Shown: positions 19,865-29,877, counted from the stretch's first letter. The stretch is 64,000 bases of DNA from an uncultured Parabacteroides sp. (GCA_949296075.1 CASFNG010000008.1:1-64000); one strand, 5' to 3'. Notes: a model not told the origin generated them from the letters alone. A program made the numbers and translations.

Positions 19865-19891
19865 AAAATCAGGTGATTTTTACTACCTTTG
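19865..19891 (+). promoter_or_regulatory. Promoter and candidate operator of the GNAT toxin-antitoxin pair
   Basis: TACCTTTG at 19884-19891 is a good -7 element 21 bases before the antitoxin ATG. Directly upstream at 19865-19880 is a perfect dyad AAAATCA-GG-TGATTTT, placed where a bound repressor would block the polymerase. This fits autoregulation by the antitoxin or complex. Confidence 0.6.
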
Positions 19892-19912
19892 TGGAACTAA
19901 AACACAATAATC

Positions 19913-20107
19913 ATGGCATCGACAATAGCGTCAATACCCGTTTTGACGGGTGAAGTAGCCGAGAATTTTGAGGCTCAAGCAAAAAAGACATATAATGAAT
20001 ACGTGAAACGGGCATCTGACCTAAAAAACGAAAAAGATACTCGCTATGGGCAAGGGGTTCAAATGGTAAGGGACATATTGGCTAAATCTACATTAAAAGG
20101 AGTATGA
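19913..20107 (+). CDS. Small putative antitoxin upstream of a GNAT toxin
   Basis: A 64-residue, mostly helical protein (MASTIASIPVLTGEVAENF...) rich in lysine and glutamate. I do not recognise a named DNA-binding fold: a short N-terminal strand followed by two helices would suit a ribbon-helix-helix or similar antitoxin, but that is a guess. The evidence for its role is context: its stop overlaps the start of the acetyltransferase gene by four bases (ATGA), and a dyad sits in its promoter. Base composition is AT-richer than the neighbours, which suggests transfer. Confidence 0.6.
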   Translation: MASTIASIPVLTGEVAENFEAQAKKTYNEYVKRASDLKNEKDTRYGQGVQMVRDILAKSTLKGV

Positions 20108-20694
20108 GCTATCTCTTCGAACATTGCACCTTAGGAGAAATGACTGACCCCACTAAGATCGGGGAATTTATATGTGGAGACCAAGATATAGACGATTTCT
20201 TTTCTAATGATTGTTTTGGATATGCCAAGCAATTATTGGGGAAGACATATTGTTACAAATTGGATGAGAATCCTCACAAAATCGTATGTGCGTTTACGCT
20301 TGCCAATGCAAGTATTAGAGTAAATGATTTGCCAAACGCCCGAAAAAAGAAAATAGAGACAGACATTCCCCACGCAAAATCACTCAAAGATTATCCCGCC
20401 GTATTGGTAGGCAGATTAGGGGTCGCTCGTGAATTTCGCTCCAAACATATTGGCAGTGAAGTCCTTGATTTCGTAAAATATTGGTTTGTTGAGCCAAATA
20501 ACAAAACAGGATGTCGTTTCGTGATCGTGGATGCATACAACAATCCGGAGACATTAGCTTTTTATAGACGCAATGGATTTAAGTCCGTATTCAGTACGGA
20601 TAAACAAGAAAAGGATTATCGTCATATAGAACAAGACGCACATCTGAACACGAGGCTCATGTACTTTGATTTACTTTCGATCATATCTCAATAG
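20104..20694 (+). CDS. GNAT-family acetyltransferase, probable toxin of a type II TA pair
   Basis: A 196-residue GNAT protein. The acetyl-CoA loop is in VLVGRLGVAREFRSKHIGSEVLDFV (about residues 99-123), and FVIVDAYNNPETLAFYRRNGF is the usual C-terminal strand and helix. TacT and AtaT toxins acetylate the amino acid on charged tRNA; this size, the RLGV start of the loop strand and the overlapping small upstream gene fit that group. The alternative is an ordinary acetyltransferase. It is longer than many TacT proteins (about 160-175), with extra sequence at the N terminus and middle. Confidence 0.75.
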   Translation: MSYLFEHCTLGEMTDPTKIGEFICGDQDIDDFFSNDCFGYAKQLLGKTYCYKLDENPHKIVCAFTLANASIRVNDLPNARKKKIETDIPHAKSLKDYPAVLVGRLGVAREFRSKHIGSEVLDFVKYWFVEPNNKTGCRFVIVDAYNNPETLAFYRRNGFKSVFSTDKQEKDYRHIEQDAHLNTRLMYFDLLSIISQ

Positions 20695-20702
20695 CGAGTT
20701 AA

Positions 20703-21668
20703 TCAAGCCGTATGCCGCTTCTGCCACCACAACAGCGGCGTGAGGAGCAAGACATATCCTACACATATCAGGCCGACAGTCTGCCAAGGCGATAGTGTCG
20801 AATAGTGCGTGACCGGCATATAGATCAGCGCATGGGCGACAAGTAGCGTCATCGTATGCTCGCCCACAAACGTGATCGGTCGGAAACCACGGATCGAGGG
20901 GCGAGACAGGAAGGCATCGACCCAACGGCAAATATTGTTAAACGTCACGATACCGCAATAGGCGAACAACGGCCAAAGCAGGTAATGCCCCGAGAGAAGA
21001 ATGTTCCGATGATGCCCCACGATAGAAGTACCGAAAAGCAGGAAAGCCAAATAGCCAGCCAAACAAAGAGCGAACAGCCCTTTCTTATTCTCAAAACGCC
21101 CGAACCGGTAACCAATCATGAAGTAGGTGATGCCCATCGCGATATTCGGGAAATAGAACGGCAATGGATTACCCAGCAAATGCAGGGAATAGCCAATAGC
21201 GATCCCTCCTATAATACAGGCGACGGGAGGGATTGCCCATCGGATCAGAAAACGGGCAAATACACGAACAAAAAGCAGGGACAACAGGAACCAGGCAGGA
21301 ACATCTACCGGGATATAACCGTAAATATAGAACGTGTGCAAGGGATCCATCACGCAGTTCCGCCACGTAAATGTCCCATCGATCAGTTGCATTGCCAAAT
21401 AGATAGCGTACCCGAGCGCGCTCCATTTAAGGAATGGGATCAAGAGCTTCCGGAAATCCTTCCTGACACCCTCACGCCATTTGAGCACCTTGAAGAATTG
21501 CCCTGACTTATAAAAGAACCAAGGCATGGAGAAAGTCAGGAACGGGAGGGCGACACGGGGATCGACCGGCCCGAACGCCTTGTTCATGCTCATGGCATGG
21601 AAGACCATCACCCAAAGGATCAGGATTCCTCCAGCCAGATCAAAATAATGAACCCTACTCTGTGTCAT
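20703..21668 (-). CDS. Acyltransferase 3 family membrane protein
   Basis: An integral inner-membrane protein of 321 residues with about ten hydrophobic segments. The N-terminal YFDLAGGILILWVMVFH carries the conserved family histidine. Members move acetyl or other acyl groups onto surface sugars; the acceptor here is unknown. The frame extends to a TTG at 21680, but the ATG at 21668 is preferred. It starts 18 bases after the stop of the upstream outer-membrane protein gene on the same strand, so the two probably form one transcript. It converges on the GNAT gene with only 8 bases between. Confidence 0.85.
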   Translation of the reverse strand: MTQSRVHYFDLAGGILILWVMVFHAMSMNKAFGPVDPRVALPFLTFSMPWFFYKSGQFFKVLKWREGVRKDFRKLLIPFLKWSALGYAIYLAMQLIDGTFTWRNCVMDPLHTFYIYGYIPVDVPAWFLLSLLFVRVFARFLIRWAIPPVACIIGGIAIGYSLHLLGNPLPFYFPNIAMGITYFMIGYRFGRFENKKGLFALCLAGYLAFLLFGTSIVGHHRNILLSGHYLLWPLFAYCGIVTFNNICRWVDAFLSRPSIRGFRPITFVGEHTMTLLVAHALIYMPVTHYSTLSPWQTVGLICVGYVLLLTPLLWWQKRHTA

Positions 21669-21686
21669 ATCCTCGCTCAACGCCTT

Positions 21687-24224
21687 TTAATCATCCATAT
21701 CGAACATACCCGGTCCGCCCTCTCCGTGACCCGGATGTTGATCCGGCTTTTTCTTTCCCATACTGCCAAAGTTATAGGTCAGCGTAAACGTGAACCGCCT
21801 GCCTCCGCGCCAGTTCTCGGAATCCTGCCAGAAGCCGTCGCCCGAGGTGACCGACCGGAATTTACGGGAATCCAGCAAGTCGCGGGCATTCACGCTAAGC
21901 GTGAGCTTGTCTTTCAAGAAAGATTTCCGCAAACCCAAATCTAAAGCGTAATTAGGCTCACGATGTCCTTGCGCCATAAGCCGCTTCGAGTTGTAACTAC
22001 CGGTCGCCTGCATGGAGATGTCCCACGGCAAGGTGAAGTTAGCGATCATCCGCGCATTCCACGAGAAGCTCTCATCGGTCTCGCCCACGACCGGAGACTC
22101 CGCGCCTTCCGGCATATAACTAAATCCATCCAACTTATAATAATAGAGATTGACGGTCGTGGTGAGGTTCAGGAACTCGAACAAATCATCCTTCCCCACG
22201 ATCTCCAAGCCACTCGACTGCGACTTGGCCACATTCTCACTGGTCGTATACATCACGTTGTCCGCCACGTTCAAGAAACGGATACGCTGGATCACGTCAT
22301 CCGTAGAGCGATAATAGCCGGACAAGGAGAGCGTATGCCCCGACTCCCACATCTTGATATAGTTCAACTCGAAAGAGTGCGAATACTCCGGCGTCAATTC
22401 CGGATTACCGAAAGAGATGTTGGATACATCGGAGATGTCGCGGAACGAGTTTAATTGCCCACCCCACGGACGGCGTAACCGGCGTGTATAATTGATCTGA
22501 ATCTCATTGTTCTTTGGCAAGGCATACGACAGGAATGCGCTCGGAAACAGTTTGAAATAGTCTTTCGAGAAGGCATCCGAAGGCGCTCCGTTAAATTCCT
22601 GGTCGAAGTTGATTGAGCGGGTATTTACCTTCCAATATTCACCGCGAAGTCCGGCCTGGTAACTCAAGTTGCCCCATTTGCCGCCATAAGTAAAGTACAA
22701 GGCATGTACATCCTGGTTATACAAGAACCGGTTATAAAGCGTCTCGTCTTGCTTAAGATCCTCAGCGGTCGTACCGGTATAGGTATCCACCGGGCTGGCG
22801 TTACGCTGGAAAACGCCCTTATAACCGGCCTCGATACGGGCGATCTCCGAGAGCGTGTTCGTGTAATCCGCCTGCACCTCCCAGTTCTTGTCGCGAATAT
22901 CATTCTCCTGCGTCTGATATACCGGAGCTTCTGATTGCGATGGATCCGTATATGCCGTGGACTGTCGGAAAATATCTTTTCCATCACGCCGCCACTGGTT
23001 ATTGCTAACGGTCAAATCGATATTGCTTTTCTCTGAGAATTTGTGCAGATAATTCAACTCGATATTATACATCTTCATATCCGAGTCGCCCAACGTGTTA
23101 CGATCTCGGGTATAGACCGTCCCTCCATCTCCATCCGTCGAGATATAATGGATGTTCTCCTCGTCATCTCCTCCACCGGTCATTCCGGTCAGGTTCACGG
23201 CGAGATCGTCCTTTTTCGTGATATGCCAAGTGGCACCGAAGCGCCCGAACCAGTTGTTATGACTACGTTCAGAAGCGCTGGTCTGGTTCAGGAAACTATT
23301 ATCGAAGGTATTCTGCCGGGTCGTGATTCCTCCCCCGTCGAACTCGCGTTTCCGATAATTGATGTTCGCGTAAGCATCCACCTTGCTGCTGCTATAATTG
23401 ATATTTCCGCTCGCGCGATAACCGCCATCGGTATCTCCCCCGACTTTCACGCTACCGTAATAGCCCGGTTTACGGTCGTCTTTTAATACGATGTTTATGA
23501 TACCTGCCGTACCCTCCGGGCTATACTTGGCGGAAGGGTTGGTAATGACCTCTACCTGCTTGATGCTCTCCGCCGGCATCATCTCCAAGATGTCTGCCTG
23601 ATTATCGGATGTCAGTCCGGATGCCTTTCCGTTAATCCAGATCGTCACGCTGGAGTTGCCCCGCAACGAGACCTCTCCCTCGTTATCCACCTCGACGGAA
23701 GGAATGTTGGAAAGCAAATCGCTTGCCGATCCTCCCTCGGAGGAGATGTCTTGCGTGGCATCGAACACCTTCCGGTCGATCTCGAAACGCATCTGGGGTT
23801 TCTGGGCCACGACCTCCACCTCGCCTAATTGATTGGTGTCTTCCTGCATCGTGATCGCACCGAGATTCAGCACCTGCCCATTATCCTTTATCGAAATGTT
23901 CCGGGAAATATCCTTATATCCCATATAGGTAAAGACGACCACATAGTCGCCTTTGCGCAAGCCATCCACGACGTATTTCCCGTCGTTTCCGGTGACAGCC
24001 CCCCGATAGGCCTTATCCGCCCCTTTCTTCTTCACCTGGACCGTGACGAAGCCTAAGGGACCTCCCAGCGCACCGTCCATCACGACACCTTGAATCTTGC
24101 CATCAACTATACTTGCCTCATTTGTTACTCTTGCTACACCTGTTACATTTTTACCCTCTACTTCCGTCGTTAAACAGAACAACATGCCAGCCAGTAACAC
24201 GTACACCTTCTTCTCTGTTCTCAT
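21687..24224 (-). CDS. Outer-membrane beta-barrel protein, TonB-dependent receptor type
   Basis: An 845-residue outer-membrane protein. Order: signal peptide (about residues 1-25), a carboxypeptidase-regulatory-like domain (about 38-125, GVVMDGALGGPLGFVTVQVKKKG...), a plug domain (LLSNIPSVEVDNEGEVSLRGNSSVTIWINGK), then a barrel ending in FTLTYNFGSMGKKK. It resembles the Bacteroidetes group without a SusD partner, whose substrates (peptides, iron or other small ligands) vary. An unusual Gly/His/Pro/Asp tail (HPGHGEGGPGMFDMDD) follows the last barrel strand. The acyltransferase gene follows it. Confidence 0.9.
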   Translation of the reverse strand: MRTEKKVYVLLAGMLFCLTTEVEGKNVTGVARVTNEASIVDGKIQGVVMDGALGGPLGFVTVQVKKKGADKAYRGAVTGNDGKYVVDGLRKGDYVVVFTYMGYKDISRNISIKDNGQVLNLGAITMQEDTNQLGEVEVVAQKPQMRFEIDRKVFDATQDISSEGGSASDLLSNIPSVEVDNEGEVSLRGNSSVTIWINGKASGLTSDNQADILEMMPAESIKQVEVITNPSAKYSPEGTAGIINIVLKDDRKPGYYGSVKVGGDTDGGYRASGNINYSSSKVDAYANINYRKREFDGGGITTRQNTFDNSFLNQTSASERSHNNWFGRFGATWHITKKDDLAVNLTGMTGGGDDEENIHYISTDGDGGTVYTRDRNTLGDSDMKMYNIELNYLHKFSEKSNIDLTVSNNQWRRDGKDIFRQSTAYTDPSQSEAPVYQTQENDIRDKNWEVQADYTNTLSEIARIEAGYKGVFQRNASPVDTYTGTTAEDLKQDETLYNRFLYNQDVHALYFTYGGKWGNLSYQAGLRGEYWKVNTRSINFDQEFNGAPSDAFSKDYFKLFPSAFLSYALPKNNEIQINYTRRLRRPWGGQLNSFRDISDVSNISFGNPELTPEYSHSFELNYIKMWESGHTLSLSGYYRSTDDVIQRIRFLNVADNVMYTTSENVAKSQSSGLEIVGKDDLFEFLNLTTTVNLYYYKLDGFSYMPEGAESPVVGETDESFSWNARMIANFTLPWDISMQATGSYNSKRLMAQGHREPNYALDLGLRKSFLKDKLTLSVNARDLLDSRKFRSVTSGDGFWQDSENWRGGRRFTFTLTYNFGSMGKKKPDQHPGHGEGGPGMFDMDD

Positions 24225-24349
24225 TTTTTCCGTGACTAAATTCTGACTTTTCTAATTCGAATCGTTTGATTTGACTGCCTTCACGAAGAAAGGTTTATCG
24301 GTTAAAATCAAAAAATAAGTAAATATTTATTAGTAAAACTATGTAATCT

Positions 24350-27300
24350 ATGACGGATATGTTACCTTCGCGGAAACAGAATATCACTTTGGAAATACAA
24401 GAATTAGTACGATTATATACCGCTCACCCCCAAGTCGCCGCGGTGGATTCCTTACTGCAAAAAGAGACGACTCGCAATCTATACCTGAAAGGGTTGAACG
24501 GTTCCGGACCAGCACTCACGATAGCTTCTCTTTTCTTGAAGAGGAAGGGGAATTACGTCTGTATCCTGAACGATCAGGAGGAAGCGGGTTATTTCTACCA
24601 CGACCTGATGCAGCTCACGGGAAGCGACGAGGTGTACTTCTTTCCGTCGGCTTACCGGCGAGCTATCAAGTACGGGCATGTGGATCCGGCCAACGAGATC
24701 TTACGGACAGAAGTGCTTAGTCATCTACAAGATACGGACGCCTCCTACGTGATCGTCACCTACCCTGACGCGTTAGCCGAACGGGTCGTGGCCCGGGAAG
24801 CGCTGAAAGAGAATACCCTCAAGATCAGCGTCGGGGAGAAAGTAGATAATATGTTCGTATCCGATGTGCTGGATCAATATGGGTTCGAGCAGGTGGATTA
24901 CGTATATGAGCCGGGGCAGTATGCCATACGAGGTAGTATCCTTGATGTGTTCTCCTTCTCGTATGAGTTTCCCTACCGCATCGATTTCTTCGGTGATGAG
25001 GTGGAGACTATCCGTACGTTCGATGTAGAGACACAACTCAGCAAAGAAAAGTTAGAGAGCATCCATATCGTCCCGGAAATGCGCAAGAGCCAAGCCAAGA
25101 GTACCTCTTTGCTTAGTTCTCTTTCCGCCGGCACGATCTTAGCGACCAACGATCTCGCTTGGTGCAAGGAGCGGATAGGAAGCATCTGGAACGAGGAGCC
25201 TATAACAGGCGACGAGGAGTCGTTTGCCGACATCGAGCAGATGCGCCGCAAATTAGTCCCCGCGGAGGAGTTTCTCCGAGAGGCGTTAGATTTCAGACAG
25301 CTTCATTCCGGGACACGTCCTTTAGGAACACCCGACGCGACAGTGGCGTTCTCTACCCGGCCTCAACCGATCTACCACAAAAACTTTGACTTGGTAAGCG
25401 AATCATTCCGCGGTTATCTTGACGAGGGCTATGCGCTCTATATATTAAGTGACCAAGAGAAACAGGCGACACGCATACGGATGATCTTCGAGGATCGGGG
25501 CGAGCAAATCCCTTTCACCGCAGTAAATCGTACGATCCATGAGGGCTTCAGCGACGAAACCCTGAAGGTTTGCCTTTTCACGGACCACCAATTATTCGAC
25601 CGGTTCCACAAGTTCAACCTAAAAAGCGACAAGGCCCGCAGCGGGAAAATCACCCTTTCGCTCAAGGAGCTGAACCAGTTCTCGCAAGGAGATTACATCG
25701 TGCATATCGATCATGGGATCGGACAGTTCGGAGGATTGGTACGGACCGAGGTAAATGGTAAGATGCAGGAGGCGATCAAGCTGATCTATCAGAATAACGA
25801 CATCATTTTCGTAAGCATTCATTCCTTGCATAAGCTCTCCAAGTACAAGGGGAAAGAGAGCGGCGAACCTCCCAAACTGAGCAAGTTGGGCACAGGTGCG
25901 TGGGAACGGATGAAGGAGCGTACGAAAACGAAGGTGAAGGACATCGCCCGAGACCTGATCCGGCTTTATTCCCAACGCAAACAAGAGAAAGGGTTCGCTT
26001 ATAGTCCTGACAGCTTCATGCAGCACGAATTGGAAGCGAGCTTCATCTATGAGGACACCCCGGACCAAATGAAAGCGACAGCCGAGGTCAAGGCGGATAT
26101 GGAAAGCGACCGCCCTATGGATCGGTTAATCTGTGGTGACGTGGGATTCGGGAAGACGGAGGTAGCGATCCGTGCCGCTTTCAAGGCCGTATCCGACAAC
26201 AAACAGGTAGCGGTATTGGTACCGACTACCGTATTGGCGTTCCAGCATTACCAGACCTTCTGCGAACGCCTGAAGGATTTCCCATGCAAGATTGATTATA
26301 TCAGCCGCGCTCGTACCGCATCCCAGATCAAGGCGACCCTGAAAGCGCTGAAGGAAGGGGAGATCAATATCCTGATCGGCACTCATCGTATCGTAGGGAA
26401 GGACGTACACTTCAAGGATTTAGGATTGCTTATCATCGACGAGGAGCAGAAATTCGGTGTCTCCGTGAAAGAGAAGTTGCGTCAGCTGAAGGTGAACGTG
26501 GATACGCTGACGATGACCGCCACCCCTATCCCGCGAACCTTGCAGTTCTCACTGATGGGCGCACGAGATCTATCGAGCATCACCACGCCACCTCCCAACC
26601 GTTATCCCGTACAAACGGAGGTGGAGCGCTTCAACCCGGAGATCATCCGGGAAGCGATTAATTTCGAGATGAGCCGAAACGGCCAGGTATTCTTCATCAA
26701 CAACCGTATCCAGAATATATACGAAATGGAGGCATTGGTACGACGAGAGGTTCCCGATGCCCGCATCGCCGTGGGACACGGCCAGATGGAACCCGAAAAA
26801 TTAGAGAAAATTATCCTCGATTTCGTGAATTACGAATACGACGTGTTGATCGCCACAAGCATCGTGGAAAGCGGTATCGACGTACCGAATGCGAACACGA
26901 TCATCATCAACAACGCCCAGCAATTCGGATTGAGCGACCTCCACCAGCTGCGCGGGCGGGTCGGGAGGAGCAACCGGAAGGCATTTTGCTACCTGTTGTC
27001 CCCACCCTTGTCGACGCTGACGCAGGAGGCTCGCCGACGCCTCCAGGCGATCGAGAACTTCGCTGAGTTAGGCAGTGGCATCCATATAGCCATGCAAGAC
27101 CTCGACATCCGCGGCGCCGGGAATATGCTCGGGGCGGAGCAAAGCGGATTCATAGCCGACCTGGGCTACGAGACCTACCAGAAGATATTGGAAGAGGCCG
27201 TGGATGAGCTGAAGAGCGAGGAGTTCGCGGATCTTTATTCCAACGGCTCCGCCGGAAAGCGGGATACGGGTAGCGAATACGTGCGGGAGACCACGATCGA

Positions 27301-27736
27301 GAGCGACCTCGAGATGATGTTCCCCCCGACCTATATCCCGAACGATTCGGAGCGGATCTCGCTTTATAGGGAATTGGATAACATGGAAAAGGAGCAGGAC
27401 ATCTTGGCTTTCAGCGCACGCTTGGAAGATCGTTTCGGGAAGATCCCCAAGGAGGGACAGGAGCTGATCCGGGTCGTACGCCTACGACGCATGGCGAAAC
27501 AGTTAGGCATGGAGCGGATCACCTTGAAGAAGGGGCAGATGGCCCTGTATTTGGTGAGCAATCCGGACAGTCCTTATTACCGGAGCGAGGCGTTCGACAA
27601 ATTGATCGCCTTCATCCAGAAGCATCCGCGCGACTGCAACTTGCGCGAGCAGAACGGGAAACGCAGCATCGTGATCAAGAAAGTCCCTACCGTAGAGGCG
27701 GCTTGCTCCTACTTGCAAGAGATGGAAAAAATGTAA
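24350..27736 (+). CDS. mfd: Transcription-repair coupling factor Mfd
   Basis: It removes RNA polymerase stalled at DNA damage and recruits UvrAB. The 1128 residues have the UvrB-homology N-terminal part, the RNA polymerase interaction domain with DYIVHIDHGIGQFGG, the RecG-like translocase with Walker A GDVGFGKTEVAIRAAF at about residue 596 and DEEQ box in LLIIDEEQKFGV, the TATPIPRT motif, and the C-terminal domain after DLYSNGSAG. Length is normal for Bacteroidetes. The start may be this ATG or one three codons later. The next gene begins 15 bases downstream. Confidence 0.97.
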   Translation: MTDMLPSRKQNITLEIQELVRLYTAHPQVAAVDSLLQKETTRNLYLKGLNGSGPALTIASLFLKRKGNYVCILNDQEEAGYFYHDLMQLTGSDEVYFFPSAYRRAIKYGHVDPANEILRTEVLSHLQDTDASYVIVTYPDALAERVVAREALKENTLKISVGEKVDNMFVSDVLDQYGFEQVDYVYEPGQYAIRGSILDVFSFSYEFPYRIDFFGDEVETIRTFDVETQLSKEKLESIHIVPEMRKSQAKSTSLLSSLSAGTILATNDLAWCKERIGSIWNEEPITGDEESFADIEQMRRKLVPAEEFLREALDFRQLHSGTRPLGTPDATVAFSTRPQPIYHKNFDLVSESFRGYLDEGYALYILSDQEKQATRIRMIFEDRGEQIPFTAVNRTIHEGFSDETLKVCLFTDHQLFDRFHKFNLKSDKARSGKITLSLKELNQFSQGDYIVHIDHGIGQFGGLVRTEVNGKMQEAIKLIYQNNDIIFVSIHSLHKLSKYKGKESGEPPKLSKLGTGAWERMKERTKTKVKDIARDLIRLYSQRKQEKGFAYSPDSFMQHELEASFIYEDTPDQMKATAEVKADMESDRPMDRLICGDVGFGKTEVAIRAAFKAVSDNKQVAVLVPTTVLAFQHYQTFCERLKDFPCKIDYISRARTASQIKATLKALKEGEINILIGTHRIVGKDVHFKDLGLLIIDEEQKFGVSVKEKLRQLKVNVDTLTMTATPIPRTLQFSLMGARDLSSITTPPPNRYPVQTEVERFNPEIIREAINFEMSRNGQVFFINNRIQNIYEMEALVRREVPDARIAVGHGQMEPEKLEKIILDFVNYEYDVLIATSIVESGIDVPNANTIIINNAQQFGLSDLHQLRGRVGRSNRKAFCYLLSPPLSTLTQEARRRLQAIENFAELGSGIHIAMQDLDIRGAGNMLGAEQSGFIADLGYETYQKILEEAVDELKSEEFADLYSNGSAGKRDTGSEYVRETTIESDLEMMFPPTYIPNDSERISLYRELDNMEKEQDILAFSARLEDRFGKIPKEGQELIRVVRLRRMAKQLGMERITLKKGQMALYLVSNPDSPYYRSEAFDKLIAFIQKHPRDCNLREQNGKRSIVIKKVPTVEAACSYLQEMEKM

Positions 27737-27751
27737 CCCAACAAGAGCGAT

Positions 27752-29656
27752 ATGGCAAAAAAGACAATCATCGACCTGTTCGAGAGCACGGTCAGGCAAT
27801 ACCCCAACAACCCTTTCTTATGGGAGAAAACAGGAAAACAGTTCGAGCCTACCACCTATTCACAAGTTCGTGAGCGGGTATACGAGGAGGGCGCCGGACT
27901 TATGGCTTTAGGCGTACGTAAAGGTGACAATATGGCCTTATTGAGCGAGGGGCGCAACGACTGGATCATCGGCGAACTGGCCATGTTCTACGCGGGAGCC
28001 GTCAATGTCCCTCTATCGATCAAGCTGGAGGAGGCCAACGATTTGCTCTTCCGATTAACTCACGCTGAGGTCAAGTATATCCTCGTATCGGGGCAACAGC
28101 TGAAAAAGATACGGGCCATCCGGGAAAAGTTGCCAACGCTTCAAAAAATCATCGTGTTCGACGCGCAAAAAGAGTACCAGGAAAAAGAAATATCTTTAGC
28201 GGAAATCCGGGAGATGGGGCAGCGTTATCTGCGGGAGCATCCTTTGGAGGAGTTTCTCTCGATAGGACAATCGCTCCAAAACGACGATTATGCCACCATC
28301 ACCTACACCTCCGGCACGACAGCGGATCCCAAGGGAGTGATCCTGACCCACCGTAATTATACGGCGAACGTGGAGCAATCGCTCACCTGCGTGGACATCG
28401 ACGACACCTGGCGCACGCTGGTCATCTTGCCTTTGGATCACTGTTTCGCCCATGTGGTGGGATTCTATATCTTCATGTCGAAAGGGGCATCCGTCGCTAC
28501 CGTACAGGTTGGGCGAACCGGGATGGAGACATTGAAGAACATCCCCGTCAACATCAAGGAGTTCAAGCCTCACCTCATTTTGAGCGTACCGGCGCTGGCC
28601 AAGAATTTCAAGAAGAACATCGAGCAAGGCATCCAAGCGCGAGGGAAGAACGTAGTCCGTCTTTTTCATTTAGCCCTGCGGATAGGTTACCTGTACAACG
28701 GGAACGATGACCGGGAAGAGGGCCGCGGGTTCCGCCTGCTCCTGCGCCCGTTCGTCCGGTTGTTCGACAAGATCTTATTCTCCAAAATACGGGAGAACTT
28801 CGGCGGGGAGCTGCGTTTCTTCATTGGCGGAGGAGCTTTGTTAGACAAGGACTTGCAGAAATTCTACTATGCCTTGGGGATCCCCATGTATCAAGGATAC
28901 GGACTTAGCGAAGCCACCCCGGTCATCTCCACTAACGGGCCGAGGCGCCACGCGTTCAGCAGCAGCGGCGTGTTGGTTCGCCCGCTCGATCTGAAGATCT
29001 GTGATGCCGACGGGAAGGAATTGCCGCATGGCGAGAAGGGAGAGATCGTCATCCGGGGCGAGAACGTGATGGCTGGTTACTGGAAAAATCCACAAGCCAC
29101 CGCCGAGACGATCAAGGATGGCTGGCTATATACGGGCGACATGGGATATATGCGCGACGGGCTTCTCTACGTGCTCGGCAGGTTCAAGAGCCTGTTGATC
29201 GGGAACGACGGCGAGAAGTACAGCCCCGAAGGGATCGAGGAGGCGTTGGTCGAGCATTCCCCGTGCATCGATCAGGTCATACTATACAACAACCAGAATC
29301 CCTACACGACCGCCTTGGTCGTACCGAATAAGGAACAACTCAAGAAAAGGCTCGCGGCCCAACAATTAGACCTCACGAGCGATCAAGGGCAGGAGGAGGC
29401 GATCCGCATCATCCAGCATCAAATAGACCGTTTCCGGAAGGGAGGCGATTTATCAGACCTGTTCCCGGATCGTTGGCTCCCCGCCACGTTCGCCCTCCTT
29501 CCCGAGCCGTTTACCGAGCAAAATGGCATGGTAAACAGCACGATGAAGATCGTACGCGGCAAGGTGGAGAAGGTGTACGCCGGACGCATCGCCCAGCTTT
29601 ACACGCCAGAAGGGAAGAATCCCGCGAATCATTGGAACAAGGAAGCTCTTAAATAG
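27752..29656 (+). CDS. AMP-dependent long-chain acyl-CoA synthetase
   Basis: It activates a fatty acid with ATP and loads it onto CoA. The 634 residues have the AMP-binding P-loop TITYTSGTTADPKGVILTHRNY at about 180-200, the YQGYGLSEATPVIS motif, YTGDMGYM, and the C-terminal SLLIGNDGEKYSPEGIEE with the hinge. The length matches long-chain (FadD15-like) forms in Bacteroidetes. It is 15 bases behind mfd and so probably cotranscribed. Chain length preference is not readable. Confidence 0.92.
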   Translation: MAKKTIIDLFESTVRQYPNNPFLWEKTGKQFEPTTYSQVRERVYEEGAGLMALGVRKGDNMALLSEGRNDWIIGELAMFYAGAVNVPLSIKLEEANDLLFRLTHAEVKYILVSGQQLKKIRAIREKLPTLQKIIVFDAQKEYQEKEISLAEIREMGQRYLREHPLEEFLSIGQSLQNDDYATITYTSGTTADPKGVILTHRNYTANVEQSLTCVDIDDTWRTLVILPLDHCFAHVVGFYIFMSKGASVATVQVGRTGMETLKNIPVNIKEFKPHLILSVPALAKNFKKNIEQGIQARGKNVVRLFHLALRIGYLYNGNDDREEGRGFRLLLRPFVRLFDKILFSKIRENFGGELRFFIGGGALLDKDLQKFYYALGIPMYQGYGLSEATPVISTNGPRRHAFSSSGVLVRPLDLKICDADGKELPHGEKGEIVIRGENVMAGYWKNPQATAETIKDGWLYTGDMGYMRDGLLYVLGRFKSLLIGNDGEKYSPEGIEEALVEHSPCIDQVILYNNQNPYTTALVVPNKEQLKKRLAAQQLDLTSDQGQEEAIRIIQHQIDRFRKGGDLSDLFPDRWLPATFALLPEPFTEQNGMVNSTMKIVRGKVEKVYAGRIAQLYTPEGKNPANHWNKEALK

Positions 29657-29660
29657 CGGC

Positions 29661-29799
29661 ATCTCCCGGAAAGGGAGGCCTCTTTCGTGATTCCCGCGGC
29701 TTGGGAGCCTCATTCCCATGCCGTGGGAGTCTCATTTCCACGCCTTGGAAATCACGCTTCCGGCAGGTGGTAATCCCCTATCCATGACTTGGGATACGA
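29661..29799. repeat. Array of 22-bp tandem units with dyad symmetry, type 2 (copy E)
   Basis: Five exact-length units lie head to tail at 29690, 29712, 29734, 29756 and 29778, each 22 bases; an earlier unit at 29661-29682 is separated by 7 bases. Units follow the plan ATTCCC-n5-TTGGGAG-nCTC (for example ATTCCCGCGGCTTGGGAG and ATTCCCATGCCGTGGGAG), so each can fold back on itself. The array starts a few bases after the acyl-CoA synthetase stop. Confidence 0.75.
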
Positions 29800-29877
29800 G
29801 GAACCGCCTGCACCCTGACACAACCGGGCTTAATGATTATTAATATTCTCCCCTCCTCTTCCCGAACGAAAAAAGGC

